A stretch of 64,000 nt of DNA, from contig NZ_CP091244.1 of assembly GCF_021650935.1 (NCBI RefSeq), positions 1,178,001-1,242,000 on the forward strand, in the 5' to 3' direction. The stretch is from Thiothrix winogradskyi (GTDB taxonomy: Bacteria > Pseudomonadota > Gammaproteobacteria > Thiotrichales > Thiotrichaceae). Below, piece by piece: positions 17,581 through 26,693 of the stretch (position 1 is the stretch's first letter; each line of letters starts with the position of its first letter). The notes under the pieces were generated by a model. That model saw only the letters and a list, made by a program, of their open reading frames with translations. It was not told the origin of the DNA and did not search any database. The translations under genes and the position numbers were made by a program.

Positions 17581-18342
17581 TTAAGGCAGTTGCCCTTGTT
17601 CGCGGATTTGGTACGTGCCATCCGCTTGTGGTGGCACGATAAAGCTGGTGAGGAATTGTTTGGTGCCATCGTCAATGCTGTTACCCGGTTTGATGTCGAG
17701 CTGGGTTTGGTATTGACCATCGGCTTGCAGGGTAACGGTGCCGTTCACGCTGAAGGCGGCTTCCGGTGCAGACGCAAGGCTGAGTTGCTGCGCATCATTT
17801 TCCCCGCCGCTAATAATGGCGGTGTAATTGCCGTAACGTTGCGGCAGCATTTGCACTCCGGCTTCACGCCATTCGCCGTGACCGCTGAGTTGGGGGATGG
17901 TTTGCTGATCCCATTCCAGATTGTTCAGATTGGCGTGGAATGTACCACTGAGGGGCGGAATCATCAGGTTTTGCAAATAGGGGGAAACCACTTGTGCGGG
18001 CAGATTGCTCAGATTCAACGGGGCGCAATGCAGCTTACCAGCGAGATTAATACCGCATGTAGCGTCGATGTCGCCACCTTGTGCCAAGGTTCCGCGTAAA
18101 TCTGCCGCGAGTTGCCCTTTTAGCAAGGCACTGGTTTGCAGATCCCATTGCAGGTTGTTGATCTGCACGCCTTGCGCACTGAGACTGCTTGCGCCACCTT
18201 GCCAAAGCGTACCGTTGATACCTTGCAATTGCACCGGCAAGTCAGCAGGCAGTTGCGCCAATACCAGTTTGGCGGGCAATTGTGTCAAGGAGGCGAGCAG
18301 GAAACTGGCAGTGCCTGCGAGAATGAGGGTGCGTGTTTTCAT
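17581..18342 (-). CDS. gspN: Type II secretion system protein N
   Basis: This 253-residue protein has an N-terminal membrane anchor (MKTRTLILAGTASFLLASLTQLPAKLVL) and the GspN pattern GINGTLWQGGASSLSAQG and NNLQWDLQTSALLKG. A beta-rich periplasmic domain ends in IPPLSGTFHANLNNLEWD and the C-terminal LTSFIVPPQADG. GspN is an accessory part of the inner-membrane platform in some type II secretion systems. Its ATG overlaps the gspM stop by 4 bp and it is the last gene of the slt-gspKLMN operon. Confidence 0.88.
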   Translation of the reverse strand: MKTRTLILAGTASFLLASLTQLPAKLVLAQLPADLPVQLQGINGTLWQGGASSLSAQGVQINNLQWDLQTSALLKGQLAADLRGTLAQGGDIDATCGINLAGKLHCAPLNLSNLPAQVVSPYLQNLMIPPLSGTFHANLNNLEWDQQTIPQLSGHGEWREAGVQMLPQRYGNYTAIISGGENDAQQLSLASAPEAAFSVNGTVTLQADGQYQTQLDIKPGNSIDDGTKQFLTSFIVPPQADGTYQIREQGQLP

Positions 18343-18818
18343 CGTTCCAGCGTTATTTGCGCATCAACCGTGCCGGGTTTATCTGCCGGTTTTAAGGTCA
18401 TACTGGTGGTATTGGCGGCGTGTTGGGTTTCCATCATGGCGATAAATTGCGCCAAGGTGTCGAAGGGCTTGGCTTCCAGCTTGAGGGTGACGGTATTTTT
18501 GTTTTTTTCCTCGGAACTGGTGCCAGTGCCGTCGAGTTGGAATTGTTTGAGCGCGGCAATCACGCTGGTGTGCAAACTGCCACCGGTGACGGCGGGTGCA
18601 TTGGGTGCTGCCCCTCGCAAGGCGAAGATTTCAGCGCGTTGACGTTGCATCTCGGCATGGGCGGATTGCGCATCTTCCAAGTCTTGTTGTAGCAATTGGT
18701 GGTGGGCGCTAAGTGGTTTCCACACGAATAGCCACAGCAGGGTTAAGCCGATCAGGGCTGCACCAATGCTGAGTAAGCGGCGTTCGTTGGCTGCGAGGTT
18801 TTGCCACCAGGCTTTCAT
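18339..18818 (-). CDS. gspM: Type II secretion system protein M
   Basis: This 159-residue bitopic membrane protein has a short cytoplasmic start (MKAWWQNLAANERRL), one membrane segment (LLSIGAALIGLTLLWLFVW), a coiled-coil (SAHHQLLQQDLEDAQSAHAEMQRQ) and a small ferredoxin-like periplasmic domain (FDTLAQFIAMMETQHAANTT). GspM and GspL dimerise in the inner-membrane assembly platform. Its ends overlap gspL and gspN by 4 bp each, indicating translational coupling. Confidence 0.92.
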   Translation of the reverse strand: MKAWWQNLAANERRLLSIGAALIGLTLLWLFVWKPLSAHHQLLQQDLEDAQSAHAEMQRQRAEIFALRGAAPNAPAVTGGSLHTSVIAALKQFQLDGTGTSSEEKNKNTVTLKLEAKPFDTLAQFIAMMETQHAANTTSMTLKPADKPGTVDAQITLER

Positions 18819-20011
18819 GATTGACCTCCCAAGGTCAGGGTGGCTTTTACGCTGTCAGCGGTGCGCGAAGATTGCAGTTCTACCGGGTTGCCCAGCGCTT
18901 TTTCGAGGGTATCGCGTAAGGTTTCGATGGCTTGCTGGTTAGGCGCTTGCAGGTTGACGGTGAGCGTGCCGGTTTGGGCACGAATATCTTCCACCGTTAA
19001 ACCGCCCGCAGTTTGCATCGCTGCTGCCACCGCCGCTAATTGTGGTAAGGGGCTGGTGCTGGTGTTAGCGGCATTGTTTTGACCTTTGATGCGCACCAGT
19101 TCCGAGGCTAAGCGATTTTTCAGGCTGCGCGGGTCAACACCGCTGGCATTGGGGAAGAGTTCGCTGAACAGTTGCAGGTTTTGCGCATCCACCGCGTCGA
19201 GTTGTTGTTGCAAGCGGTAGCTTTCGACCCCGTAAATGCCGACTGCCAGCAGTGCGGTAATAATGGCTAAACTGGCGGCTAAGCGCCAACGTTGCCAATG
19301 CTCGCGGAATTGTGCGCGATTTTCATCCTGTAAGCCGTTGAGCAAATTGAGCTTGAGCGCGGGTTGCAGGCTGCTGGGTAACAGTTGTTCGGCTTGGGTT
19401 TCGGGAAGTAACGCAAAGCGCGGGTCGGCTGCCCATTTTTCGGTTTGGTCGCTGTACAGGCGCAGGGGCAACGCTTCGGTTTTCCCAGAGGTTAAGCTGT
19501 CCAGCAATAATGGCAGGGCAGCGGGGCTGCTGGCGTAGCCGGACAGTTCGCCGGTTCTGATCCAGATTGTGTTGCCTTGTTGCCAGAGTGTCAGGCTATC
19601 CGCTTCCCAAGGCAGGGCAAACAGGTCGGGCAAGACGCTATTGGCGCGTAATTGGTGCGCTTGCAGGGCATTGACCCATACCCGCAGGCGGTCGCGGCGG
19701 ATAATGGCAACGTCTACTTGGGTGGAATCCGCACGGGTTTGCCAGACGATGTGCTGGTGATCAAGGTCATCGGCAATGCTGTCTTCGAGCGCAAACGGCA
19801 CGGCTTGCTGCAATTGGCGTTGGTTGCGGGTGTTGACGCTGGTTTGGGTTAACAGCACTTCGCGGCTGGGAATCAGCAATACAATGTCTTGCCCCCGTGC
19901 CGCAGGCAGGAGCTTTTCCCAAGAACCGTGTTGCCAGTCAGCAGGCTTATTGCTCAGCACTGCCCAGGCGGGTTCGGGGTCATTCGGTGTTTGTAAGCGT
20001 ATTACTAGCAT
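18815..20011 (-). CDS. gspL: Type II secretion system protein L
   Basis: This 398-residue protein has a cytoplasmic actin-like domain (about 1-240, with DIVLLIPSREVLLTQTSV and QAVPFALEDSIADDLDHQH). A transmembrane helix lies near 243-260 (LAASLAIITALLAVGIYG), followed by a periplasmic ferredoxin-like domain (LTVEDIRAQTGTLTVNLQAP). GspL links the secretion ATPase GspE to the membrane platform. Its start lies 32 bp inside the end of gspK, and its end overlaps gspM by 4 bp. Confidence 0.93.
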   Translation of the reverse strand: MLVIRLQTPNDPEPAWAVLSNKPADWQHGSWEKLLPAARGQDIVLLIPSREVLLTQTSVNTRNQRQLQQAVPFALEDSIADDLDHQHIVWQTRADSTQVDVAIIRRDRLRVWVNALQAHQLRANSVLPDLFALPWEADSLTLWQQGNTIWIRTGELSGYASSPAALPLLLDSLTSGKTEALPLRLYSDQTEKWAADPRFALLPETQAEQLLPSSLQPALKLNLLNGLQDENRAQFREHWQRWRLAASLAIITALLAVGIYGVESYRLQQQLDAVDAQNLQLFSELFPNASGVDPRSLKNRLASELVRIKGQNNAANTSTSPLPQLAAVAAAMQTAGGLTVEDIRAQTGTLTVNLQAPNQQAIETLRDTLEKALGNPVELQSSRTADSVKATLTLGGQS

Positions 20012-21041
20012 CGTCAGTTATTGGTATTGGTTGTTCGTTAACCCGGTCGAATTGGCGCATTATGACACGAACACTCCCGTCGTTGTCGCGGAATAATAGA
20101 CTATTGACGAAAACCCGTGCGCGATTGATTTGCACCTCACCTGTTAGGCGAAAATATTGCGTGGTCACGTCAAAGCTGTTCCGAAAGGCATGATTTTGAT
20201 CGGAAGTGAAGGCCATTTCCTGCGCAAAAGCGTCATTGCGTTTGTAGGCTTGTTTGAGTTTACGCTTGTCGAGAATGGTGGTGATTTGGGTATTACTTAG
20301 CTTCATGGCCTGTAACACTTCTTTGTTGGCAGTGTTGGGGTTAATGGTGGTTTGCTTAGGTAACGCAGTCACGGTATTCAGAAAGCGGTTGAGTGCTTTG
20401 TTTTTTGCTTCAGGGTCTGGCATATCCAAGCGCAGCAAGCGTACTTCACTGGTATCGGCAAATGGCATATCGGCGGCAAGGTAGGCAATGTTGCCTGAGA
20501 GGTAATAATCGCGTTCGGCACCTTCTAAGCTTTGCGGTTCGGTGTTGATGTCTAACCAATCGACAATGGCATTGACGAAACCGGGGGGTAAACCAGCATC
20601 TGTGACAAACGGCTTGAGTTGTTCAACTGCTGCTCCGTTTTGCTGATCGCGTGATTCACCTTCTTGACTAATCAGGTTATTGAGGTTGAAACGTGCTTGC
20701 AAGTCTTCCAGTTTGCCGGTGAATTTGACCACAGCGCCGCTTTCTTCGTTAAGGGTTTGAGTCGGCAATTGTTGCGCCCAGCGGTCGGTGAGGGCATCGT
20801 ATCTATTGTCTTTGGCGTCCAATTGCAGTTGTAGCCCCGCGTATTGTTCCATCATCAGCACGTATTGCCATGCCCGCTCCAGCGATTGGAAATTCTCGGT
20901 TTGGCGCACTGCGTAGCTTTGCCGCGCAAAAATAGCGGCTGCCAACGTGACAACCAAGACCGCAATCACTAAGACCGAGAGGATGGCGATCCCACGTTGC
21001 TGGCGGATAGGCTTAGGGGCTGGGCGCTGGTTTGGGTGCAT
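19980..21041 (-). CDS. gspK: Type II secretion system minor pseudopilin K
   Basis: This 353-residue minor pseudopilin has a basic leader ending in QRG, where prepilin peptidase would cut before IAILSVLVIAVLVVTLAAAI. The long globular domain includes the GspK signatures DWLDIN and LTGEVQINRARVFVNSLLFRD, and a helix-hairpin-helix-like region (INPNTANKEVLQAMKL). GspK caps the pseudopilus tip with GspI and GspJ. Those partners, and gspG/H, are not adjacent; the lytic transglycosylase gene overlaps its start by 29 bp instead. Confidence 0.93.
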   Translation of the reverse strand: MHPNQRPAPKPIRQQRGIAILSVLVIAVLVVTLAAAIFARQSYAVRQTENFQSLERAWQYVLMMEQYAGLQLQLDAKDNRYDALTDRWAQQLPTQTLNEESGAVVKFTGKLEDLQARFNLNNLISQEGESRDQQNGAAVEQLKPFVTDAGLPPGFVNAIVDWLDINTEPQSLEGAERDYYLSGNIAYLAADMPFADTSEVRLLRLDMPDPEAKNKALNRFLNTVTALPKQTTINPNTANKEVLQAMKLSNTQITTILDKRKLKQAYKRNDAFAQEMAFTSDQNHAFRNSFDVTTQYFRLTGEVQINRARVFVNSLLFRDNDGSVRVIMRQFDRVNEQPIPITDDASNTLTNTE

Positions 21042-22968
21042 TGGGTGCTATCGGTTGTAAACGTTCGGACAGGCGGCGACCGTTGCCCGGATTCAGTTTT
21101 TCATCGTAAATCGTAGTATAGCCCATGACCGCCTGCACGTATTCACGGGTTTCGGTGAAGGGGATACTTTCAATCCACTGATCGGCATTAATCAGTTGTT
21201 GTGGTGCCCATTGCGGTGGGCGGCCGGGACCTGCATTGTAGGCGGCGGTGGCTTGCGCGTAGTTGCCGGAAAATTTGCTAAGCATTTCACTTAAATAGGC
21301 ACTGCCTAGCTGAATATTGGTGGCAGGGGGCAATATGTCGTCACGTCCCCTGATGTTTAGCCCTAGTTTGGTGCCGACGGCTTTGGCAGTGGGGGGAATC
21401 AGTTGCATAAGACCAAGGGCGTTGGCGCTGGATTCCACGTTGGCGTCAAAAGCACTTTCGCGGCGCATCACCCCCATGACCCAGGCGGGTTGAATGCCTT
21501 GGTTACGCGCTTGTGCCATTACCAGCTCGCTGTGTACCACGGGGAAGCGCAGGTGGGTTTCATCCCATTCCTTGGCGCGGGCGACAGTCCAGATGGCGAG
21601 ATTGTGGTCATTGCCACGAATCGCGAGATCAGCGGTAGCCAGTGCACCTTCTTTGTCCATTTGTTTAAGGGCGCGAAACCATTCCTTGCGGCCTTGTTCG
21701 CGTTCGCCCAAGGCAAACCACTCGAAGGCACGTTGGATAGTGGCGACTTTTTGCAATCCGGCAACCCGTTGGCTGCGGTCAACCGCTGGGGTTTTGAGGT
21801 TGGTGTATGCCTGCCCTAAACGGTCAGCCGCCAGAAAACCGTAGAAGGTGGCGTGGGGGGCAATGTCGGTATAGAGCTGGGTGGCTTTGGCTTTTTTACC
21901 GGTTTGTTCGAGGGCGCGGGCTTGCCAGTAATGCCAACTGGCGGCATCACGTTCGTGCTCGAAGTGCAGGTGTTGAGTAGCATCCAACAGGGTTTCCCAT
22001 TCACCTTGACGGGCGGCAATCCGGGCAAGCCACAAGGTTGCATCCTGAGTGCGGTGTTCGCCGGGAATGGCAGCAAGGCGTTTCAAGGCAGCAGGGTTAT
22101 GGCGTAAGGCTTGTTGTATGCCCAGTGCACTTTCGACTTTGGCACTTTCTTCGGGGGGGAATTTCAGGGTTTGGCGGGCGGTTTGCCAGAGGGCTTCGGC
22201 TTGTTGGGATTCTTTTTTGGCAAGGCGTTCCAGCCCGAAAGCAATGGCATCGCGTAGGTAAGGGTTATCCGGCTGCTGTATGGCTGCGGGGAGTGCTTCT
22301 GCTGGGGAGTTGCGGATTTGGATCCAGGTATTCACGGCAGTTTGCGCTTCAGGCGGTAACTCCGTCGCCAGTTGGGTGGCGAGTGTGGTTTGATTTTTAT
22401 CGAGTGCTGCCCGGATGCGTTCCCGGTAATCACTGGTGGAGAGCATCACATGGCGGCGCAATAAGTCGGTGACGGGAATACAAGCGTCCGAAAGCGATTT
22501 GCTGAGCGTCATCCAAGTTTGTTTGCCCAGTTCCAGTGCGGCGTCTTTTTGCCCCACGGCGGCAAGTGCTTGGGTGCGGTAGCATTGGGTATCGGTGTCA
22601 TCCACTGTTGCAGGGATGGTGGCAAGCAAGGTTTGCCATTCTTGTTTGGTGGCAAAGCGTTTGGCGAGTTGTATCTGCAAGGCATCAGCCATCAATGAAT
22701 CAGGGTTGCGGCGGATAAAATCCAGCACGGGGGCATCGGGAAGGGTATCGAAACGCTGTTTCAGGTCGGTGTATTCCAGCCAAGGGTAGAGCGGGTATTG
22801 GCGCATGTCAGCGGGAAGGCTGGCAAAGGTGTCAGTGTTTCCGGCTTGCAGGTCGCGGTAGGTTTGCTGAAACACTTTGCGTTGGTTTTCCGGCGACTCC
22901 GCTAGGGCGGGCGGGGTGCTGGATAACACGCAACAAATCAAGGTGAGAAGCAGTCGGCTCATTAACAA
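21013..22968 (-). CDS. slt: Soluble lytic murein transglycosylase
   Basis: This 651-residue periplasmic enzyme cleaves peptidoglycan to 1,6-anhydromuramyl products. It has a signal peptide (MSRLLLTLICCVLSSTPPALAE), a long alpha-superhelical U/L region rich in TPR-like pairs (about 30-470), and a C-terminal SLT domain. That domain shows the catalytic Glu in GVMRRESAFDANVES, then ANALGLMQLIPPTA and ATAAYNAGPGRPPQW. MSRLLL two codons after the first Met is an equally good start. Its 3' end overlaps gspK by 29 bp, so it leads the gspKLMN operon. Confidence 0.93.
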   Translation of the reverse strand: MLMSRLLLTLICCVLSSTPPALAESPENQRKVFQQTYRDLQAGNTDTFASLPADMRQYPLYPWLEYTDLKQRFDTLPDAPVLDFIRRNPDSLMADALQIQLAKRFATKQEWQTLLATIPATVDDTDTQCYRTQALAAVGQKDAALELGKQTWMTLSKSLSDACIPVTDLLRRHVMLSTSDYRERIRAALDKNQTTLATQLATELPPEAQTAVNTWIQIRNSPAEALPAAIQQPDNPYLRDAIAFGLERLAKKESQQAEALWQTARQTLKFPPEESAKVESALGIQQALRHNPAALKRLAAIPGEHRTQDATLWLARIAARQGEWETLLDATQHLHFEHERDAASWHYWQARALEQTGKKAKATQLYTDIAPHATFYGFLAADRLGQAYTNLKTPAVDRSQRVAGLQKVATIQRAFEWFALGEREQGRKEWFRALKQMDKEGALATADLAIRGNDHNLAIWTVARAKEWDETHLRFPVVHSELVMAQARNQGIQPAWVMGVMRRESAFDANVESSANALGLMQLIPPTAKAVGTKLGLNIRGRDDILPPATNIQLGSAYLSEMLSKFSGNYAQATAAYNAGPGRPPQWAPQQLINADQWIESIPFTETREYVQAVMGYTTIYDEKLNPGNGRRLSERLQPIAPNAPKPAPSP

Positions 22969-23050
22969 GAATCATAATTACCAATAATGTGCCAAGAGTC
23001 TCATAAATGCCGTCATGGATTCAAATGAATGCTGTACCGGCATACGGTAT

Positions 23051-23566
23051 TCAGGCGGCTTGGTCGAGTGCCTCTTGTGCTCGTAATACATTACTTTTGA
23101 ATAACAGATACCCGTAATGTTTGACTTCACCGGTTTTGGTACAGGCGGTAAAGCATACCCCGGCATAGATTTCACGACCTTCTGGGCTGGCCTGATGTTC
23201 AATCATAATGATGTCACGGGTCATGCTGCTGAGTTTGCCATTGGTATTGCTGTAAGCAATGTCACCGAATTCGATACCGTGGGTGGGGGCAAATTTGACA
23301 GCCAGTTGGCCATTTTTCAGGTGGTTGTGTGGGCTGGTGGAGAGAAAGGCGATTTTGACGTGGCGGAGAATAATATCAGGACAAGGGTTGGAGATTTCAA
23401 TGCTTAAGCGTTCATCGGGCATTCCGTCTTGGTAGCGGCGCTGCATTCTGACTTTAGGCCAGTAGCGGGCTGTTTCGGGGCGGGGGGAGGTTTCGCAGGG
23501 GGTGCATTCTTGCATACCGGCGTTGGCGCTGTTTTTGTCAGCAATATGTAATTGATGGATGTTCAT
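23051..23566 (-). CDS. Hypothetical protein, PilZ-like size
   Basis: This 171-residue cytosolic protein is not recognised with confidence. The N-terminal third is polar with three Cys (MQECTPCETS). The rest looks like a beta-rich domain, with the stretch DERLSIEISNPCPDIILRHVKIAFLSTS, a Cys in AGVCFTACTKTG, and the end HYGYLLFKSNVLRAQEALDQ. No signal peptide or membrane segment is seen. It is a monocistronic leftward gene with about 250 bp upstream that hold no gene. Function unknown. Confidence 0.6.
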   Translation of the reverse strand: MNIHQLHIADKNSANAGMQECTPCETSPRPETARYWPKVRMQRRYQDGMPDERLSIEISNPCPDIILRHVKIAFLSTSPHNHLKNGQLAVKFAPTHGIEFGDIAYSNTNGKLSSMTRDIIMIEHQASPEGREIYAGVCFTACTKTGEVKHYGYLLFKSNVLRAQEALDQAA

Positions 23567-23822
23567 GGTGTTACCTCATTGGCTTAGGGTGTTTTCTAGT
23601 GAAACTCATAGCTAAGGCTCTTGACTTTACTGAAAAGTTCCGATTCATTAAGTGATGGTGATCACTTAATGACAAATCATTTTGAAAATCGACCTAATTT
23701 TGTTGTGTGCCTTATTTTTAATTTATTTACCGTCATTATAGCGGCTGGCAAACCGAATCCGAGATGAATCAGGATAAGTGAGCCGATAATGGGTATGTAA
23801 GGCAGATAACAGGTTAATGGCG

Positions 23823-24731
23823 TTAAATATTTGCCAATAAACTGAGGTAACGGTTAAAGCGTCGTGGTGGCAGTTGTCCGCTTTGTACAGCCGCTTTTAT
23901 GGCGCAACCCGGCTCATGGTTATGGGTGCAATTGTGGAAGCGGCATTCACCCAGAAACGGGCGGAATTCGGGGAAGCCAGTTTCCAGCGTCGCAAAGTCC
24001 ATGCCGGTTAACCCAAAATCGCGCACACCGGGGGAGTCGATCAGCGAGCCGCCCGACGGTAAGCGGTACAGGGTTGCCGAGGTGGTGGTGTGGCGACCTT
24101 CGCCGGTCTCAGAAATAGTGCCGACGCGAATATCAGTTTCGGGCAGTAATTGCATGGCAAGCGATGATTTGCCTACCCCGGATTGCCCGACCACAATCGC
24201 GGTGCGCCCTTGAATGGCATCAAGGATGGGTTGAATGCCCTGCTGTTGCTTGGCGGAGACGTGCAGAATCGGAATGCCAATGCGTTGGTATTCTGCTAAA
24301 CAGATTTCGGCTTCGGCACTGGCGAGGCTCTGGCGTAAGTCGGCTTTGTTGAAAACCAAGAGCACGTCGGCGGGGAGGCGGTTGGCAGCAATCAGGTAAC
24401 GGTCGAGCGTTTCCCAAACGGGGGCGGGTTGCCAACTGGCGACCACAATCAATAGGTCGATATTGGCAGCAATGGGGCGCAATCTGCCGCGAAAATCGGG
24501 GCGTTCCAGCACGTTGCGGCGCGGGAGCATGGCAGTGACGGCGGCATTGCCTTGGGCTTGGCGTTCCCACTGCACGTAGTCGCCGCAAGCAAGGTGGTCA
24601 AGTTTGCGGCGGGCTGTACAGCGTAATAGTTCAGCGTCCGCTGTTTCTACTAAGAAATCAGCGCCGAAACGGGTAATGATTTGCCCGTTTTCTGGTGCGG
24701 TGGAGGCAGGGTGAGATAAGTTTTCCGTCAT
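23823..24731 (-). CDS. rsgA: Ribosome small-subunit-dependent GTPase A
   Basis: This 302-residue circularly permuted GTPase acts in late 30S assembly. It shows an N-terminal OB fold, G4 FNKADL before G1 GQSGVGKSS, G3 DSPGVRDFGL, and a C-terminal zinc motif with Cys and His in CRFHNCTHNHEPGC. The motif order confirms the permutation typical of RsgA. Upstream, on the same strand, are the cytochrome-like gene and the IS-split M48 gene; orn lies beyond. rsgA next to orn is a common gammaproteobacterial arrangement. Confidence 0.96.
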   Translation of the reverse strand: MTENLSHPASTAPENGQIITRFGADFLVETADAELLRCTARRKLDHLACGDYVQWERQAQGNAAVTAMLPRRNVLERPDFRGRLRPIAANIDLLIVVASWQPAPVWETLDRYLIAANRLPADVLLVFNKADLRQSLASAEAEICLAEYQRIGIPILHVSAKQQQGIQPILDAIQGRTAIVVGQSGVGKSSLAMQLLPETDIRVGTISETGEGRHTTTSATLYRLPSGGSLIDSPGVRDFGLTGMDFATLETGFPEFRPFLGECRFHNCTHNHEPGCAIKAAVQSGQLPPRRFNRYLSLLANI

Positions 24732-24772
24732 AACGTCCTATTGTGACGGAAAACGTCTGAGTTGCCCATGTA

Positions 24773-25045
24773 TTACGGAAATTTGTGGTAAGTCTGGTTG
24801 AGATAAGCCACTACATCCTTGATTTCATCGTCATACCAGTTGATATTCCGGCTGATGTCGCATTGACGAACTTCTTTTTCCAAACTGGCAGTGTCTGTGA
24901 TGACGGGGTTTGGCGTGGTTAGTGCCTCCGTATCACAGGGCGAATTAACGAACAGTATTTGTCCGTTAGCCGGGTTAGGTGCGGCTTGTGCTGTCTGCAT
25001 CAGCAGTAGACCGCTACAGAGAATCATAAGAGCTTTCGCTTTCAT
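24773..25045 (-). CDS. Small exported cytochrome-c-like protein without haem motif
   Basis: This 90-residue protein has a signal peptide (MKAKALMILCSGLLLMQTAQAA) and a short domain beginning ANGQILFVNSPCDTE and ending in WYDDEIKDVVAYLNQTYHKF. The last helix resembles the C-terminal helix of class I cytochromes c. No C-x2-C-H haem site is present; only two separate Cys (SPC and RQC) remain. It may be a haem-less relative or an unrelated fold. The ATG at 25045 is preceded by AGAG. It lies 13 bp after the M48 stop and 41 bp before rsgA, so it is likely an operon member. Confidence 0.6.
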   Translation of the reverse strand: MKAKALMILCSGLLLMQTAQAAPNPANGQILFVNSPCDTEALTTPNPVITDTASLEKEVRQCDISRNINWYDDEIKDVVAYLNQTYHKFP

Positions 25046-25415
25046 TTCACTACTCTTGTTACATTTGTTGTTGTAAATGCGCAATCCGTATCGCTGCGGG
25101 CGGATGCGAGTCATAAAATGCCGAATACCACGGATCAGGTGTCAGGGTGTTGGCATTCTCTTTATAAAGACCCACTAATGCCGCAATCAGTTCCGCACTG
25201 CTCGATTGTTGTGCCGCGAATTCATCTGCCTCAAATTCGTGTTTGCGCGACCACCAGGCCATGATCGGGCCGATAAAAAAGGTGAACACCGAACTGACTA
25301 ATATAAATAACACCAGCGCCATGTACGTCGAGGGTTGGCTGACACCGAGTGCAGTATAAAACCACGCTTGTGTCATTAACCATGCCAAAACGATGAAACC
25401 GCTCAATGTCATGAG

Positions 25416-25425
25416 CATTGACAAT
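25416..25425. repeat. Target-site duplication, left copy
   Basis: CATTGACAAT here is repeated exactly at 26684-26693 on the other side of the IS element. A perfect 10-bp duplication fits the 8-10 bp usual for ISAs1-family elements and shows that the insertion is recent or undisturbed. Confidence 0.93.
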
Positions 25426-26683
25426 TAGGGCAATCGCATTAAATATATCTTGTTTTACAAAGCCCTAAGTTTTAGGCTTGGTAGCCCCTGGTCTGCCTGT
25501 AACGATTTTTAGTAGGTAATCCTCATCCCAGCCTGCGTTAAGACGTTTGTTTTTCACGCCGAGCTTGACGGTTTTTTCGGTTTTGACCAAATTGAGGGCA
25601 ATATGCCGAACAACCGCCATATTCGCATCGCTGTTACCGGAACGCATTCGTTGGTCATCTTCGCGGAAAGCGTAGTCCAATACCCAATGCAAATTGTTCT
25701 CGATGCCCCAATGCGCACGCACGATTTGCCCTAAACGTTCAGGGTTTGAGGCTTCCATACTGGTGATGAAGTAACGGGTTTCTTCCGTGGTTTTGTCCTT
25801 GCATTCGCGGGTAGCCGTCACAGCAATGATGCTAGTGAGCTTAGGCCAATGAACATGGTCTTTCTTTAACCAGTCGATAGCTGATGTGGCGCGTACACTA
25901 CGGGTCTCAATCCGTCCATGTCCACCGTCATAGCTGACATGTCCCACGGGTGGGCAGGTGTTAGCCGATTCAAAGAACAGCTTTACGTCTTGGTGAAGTG
26001 TGCCTTGATTACCCTTTAAGCTGAGCAGGTAATCTGCACCTTTGTCTACGATTTGTAGGGCAATGGCGGTTTGGCATCCCATCGCATCCAGCGTCACCAC
26101 TGCTCCTGCAATATCCAGTTGCATCAATAGTTTAGGGATGGCAGTGATTTCATTGGACTTGTCATCCACCCGCTGCTGACCTAGCACCAACTGGTTTTGA
26201 GTTGCCCAAGCACTGACCATGTAAATGGCCGACTTATCTGATGCGCTATCAAGGCTACGGCGCAGGCATTTACCATCAATGGCAATGATTTCACCGTCAC
26301 TAAGGTCGCCCAAGTCTGCCACCCAGCGACTAAAACACTCACTGAACTGCTGGGTGTCGATCAACCCAAAAACGCGCCCAAAGGTATCGTGTGACGGGAT
26401 ACCATGCTTCAAATCCAGTACGCTGGTGAACCACTTTTCTTTGGCTCTGCCAAACTGTTCGATGGATGCCCAGTCATCCGCGCCGCAAATCACCGCGCAC
26501 AGCGTGATAAAGAAAATGTCGCTCAGTTTGTGTCGCTTACGGCGATCTAAGCGTGGGTCAGGGATTGAAGCAAAGTGTTCGAGTATCGAGGCTGTCGGGC
26601 GGAGTTTCATCAGGCAACCAAAAGCATGAAAGGAAACAAGCTTAAGGGACTTTTGTCAAGACCATTTTAATGCGATTACCCTA
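25426..26683 (-). mobile_element. ISAs1-family insertion sequence, 1258 bp
   Basis: The element starts TAGGGCAATCGCATTAAA and ends with the reverse complement of TAGGGTAATCGCATTAAA, so the terminal inverted repeats differ at one position in 18. It carries one transposase gene on the minus strand and is bounded by CATTGACAAT duplications. Length, single transposase and duplication size agree with the ISAs1 family. It looks intact. Confidence 0.93.
25465..26610 (-). CDS. ISAs1-family DDE transposase
   Basis: This 381-residue transposase starts MKLRPTASILEHFASIPDPR with the N-terminal DDE_Tnp_1-associated domain (HKLSDIFFITLCAVICGADDW). Catalytic residues appear in IAIDGK, VVTLDAMGCQ and the Glu of HWGIENNLHWVLDYAF (the DREDDQR stretch follows). 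The reading frame is complete, so the element may still be mobile. It is oriented with the host M48 gene, so an IS promoter could also drive the downstream fragment, the cytochrome-like gene and rsgA. Confidence 0.95.
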   Translation of the reverse strand: MKLRPTASILEHFASIPDPRLDRRKRHKLSDIFFITLCAVICGADDWASIEQFGRAKEKWFTSVLDLKHGIPSHDTFGRVFGLIDTQQFSECFSRWVADLGDLSDGEIIAIDGKCLRRSLDSASDKSAIYMVSAWATQNQLVLGQQRVDDKSNEITAIPKLLMQLDIAGAVVTLDAMGCQTAIALQIVDKGADYLLSLKGNQGTLHQDVKLFFESANTCPPVGHVSYDGGHGRIETRSVRATSAIDWLKKDHVHWPKLTSIIAVTATRECKDKTTEETRYFITSMEASNPERLGQIVRAHWGIENNLHWVLDYAFREDDQRMRSGNSDANMAVVRHIALNLVKTEKTVKLGVKNKRLNAGWDEDYLLKIVTGRPGATKPKT

Positions 26684-26693
26684 CATTGACAAT
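26684..26693. repeat. Target-site duplication, right copy
   Basis: CATTGACAAT matches the left copy at 25416-25425 base for base. In coding sense it reads ATTGTCAATG, encoding part of the M48 segment ALSM. Confidence 0.93.

Noticed and set aside
23567..23822. A 256-bp gap between the hypothetical gene and rsgA examined for a small RNA or gene.
   Set aside because: Only a short dyad (AAGTGAT/ATCACTT near 23650) was seen; no ORF or terminator is supported.
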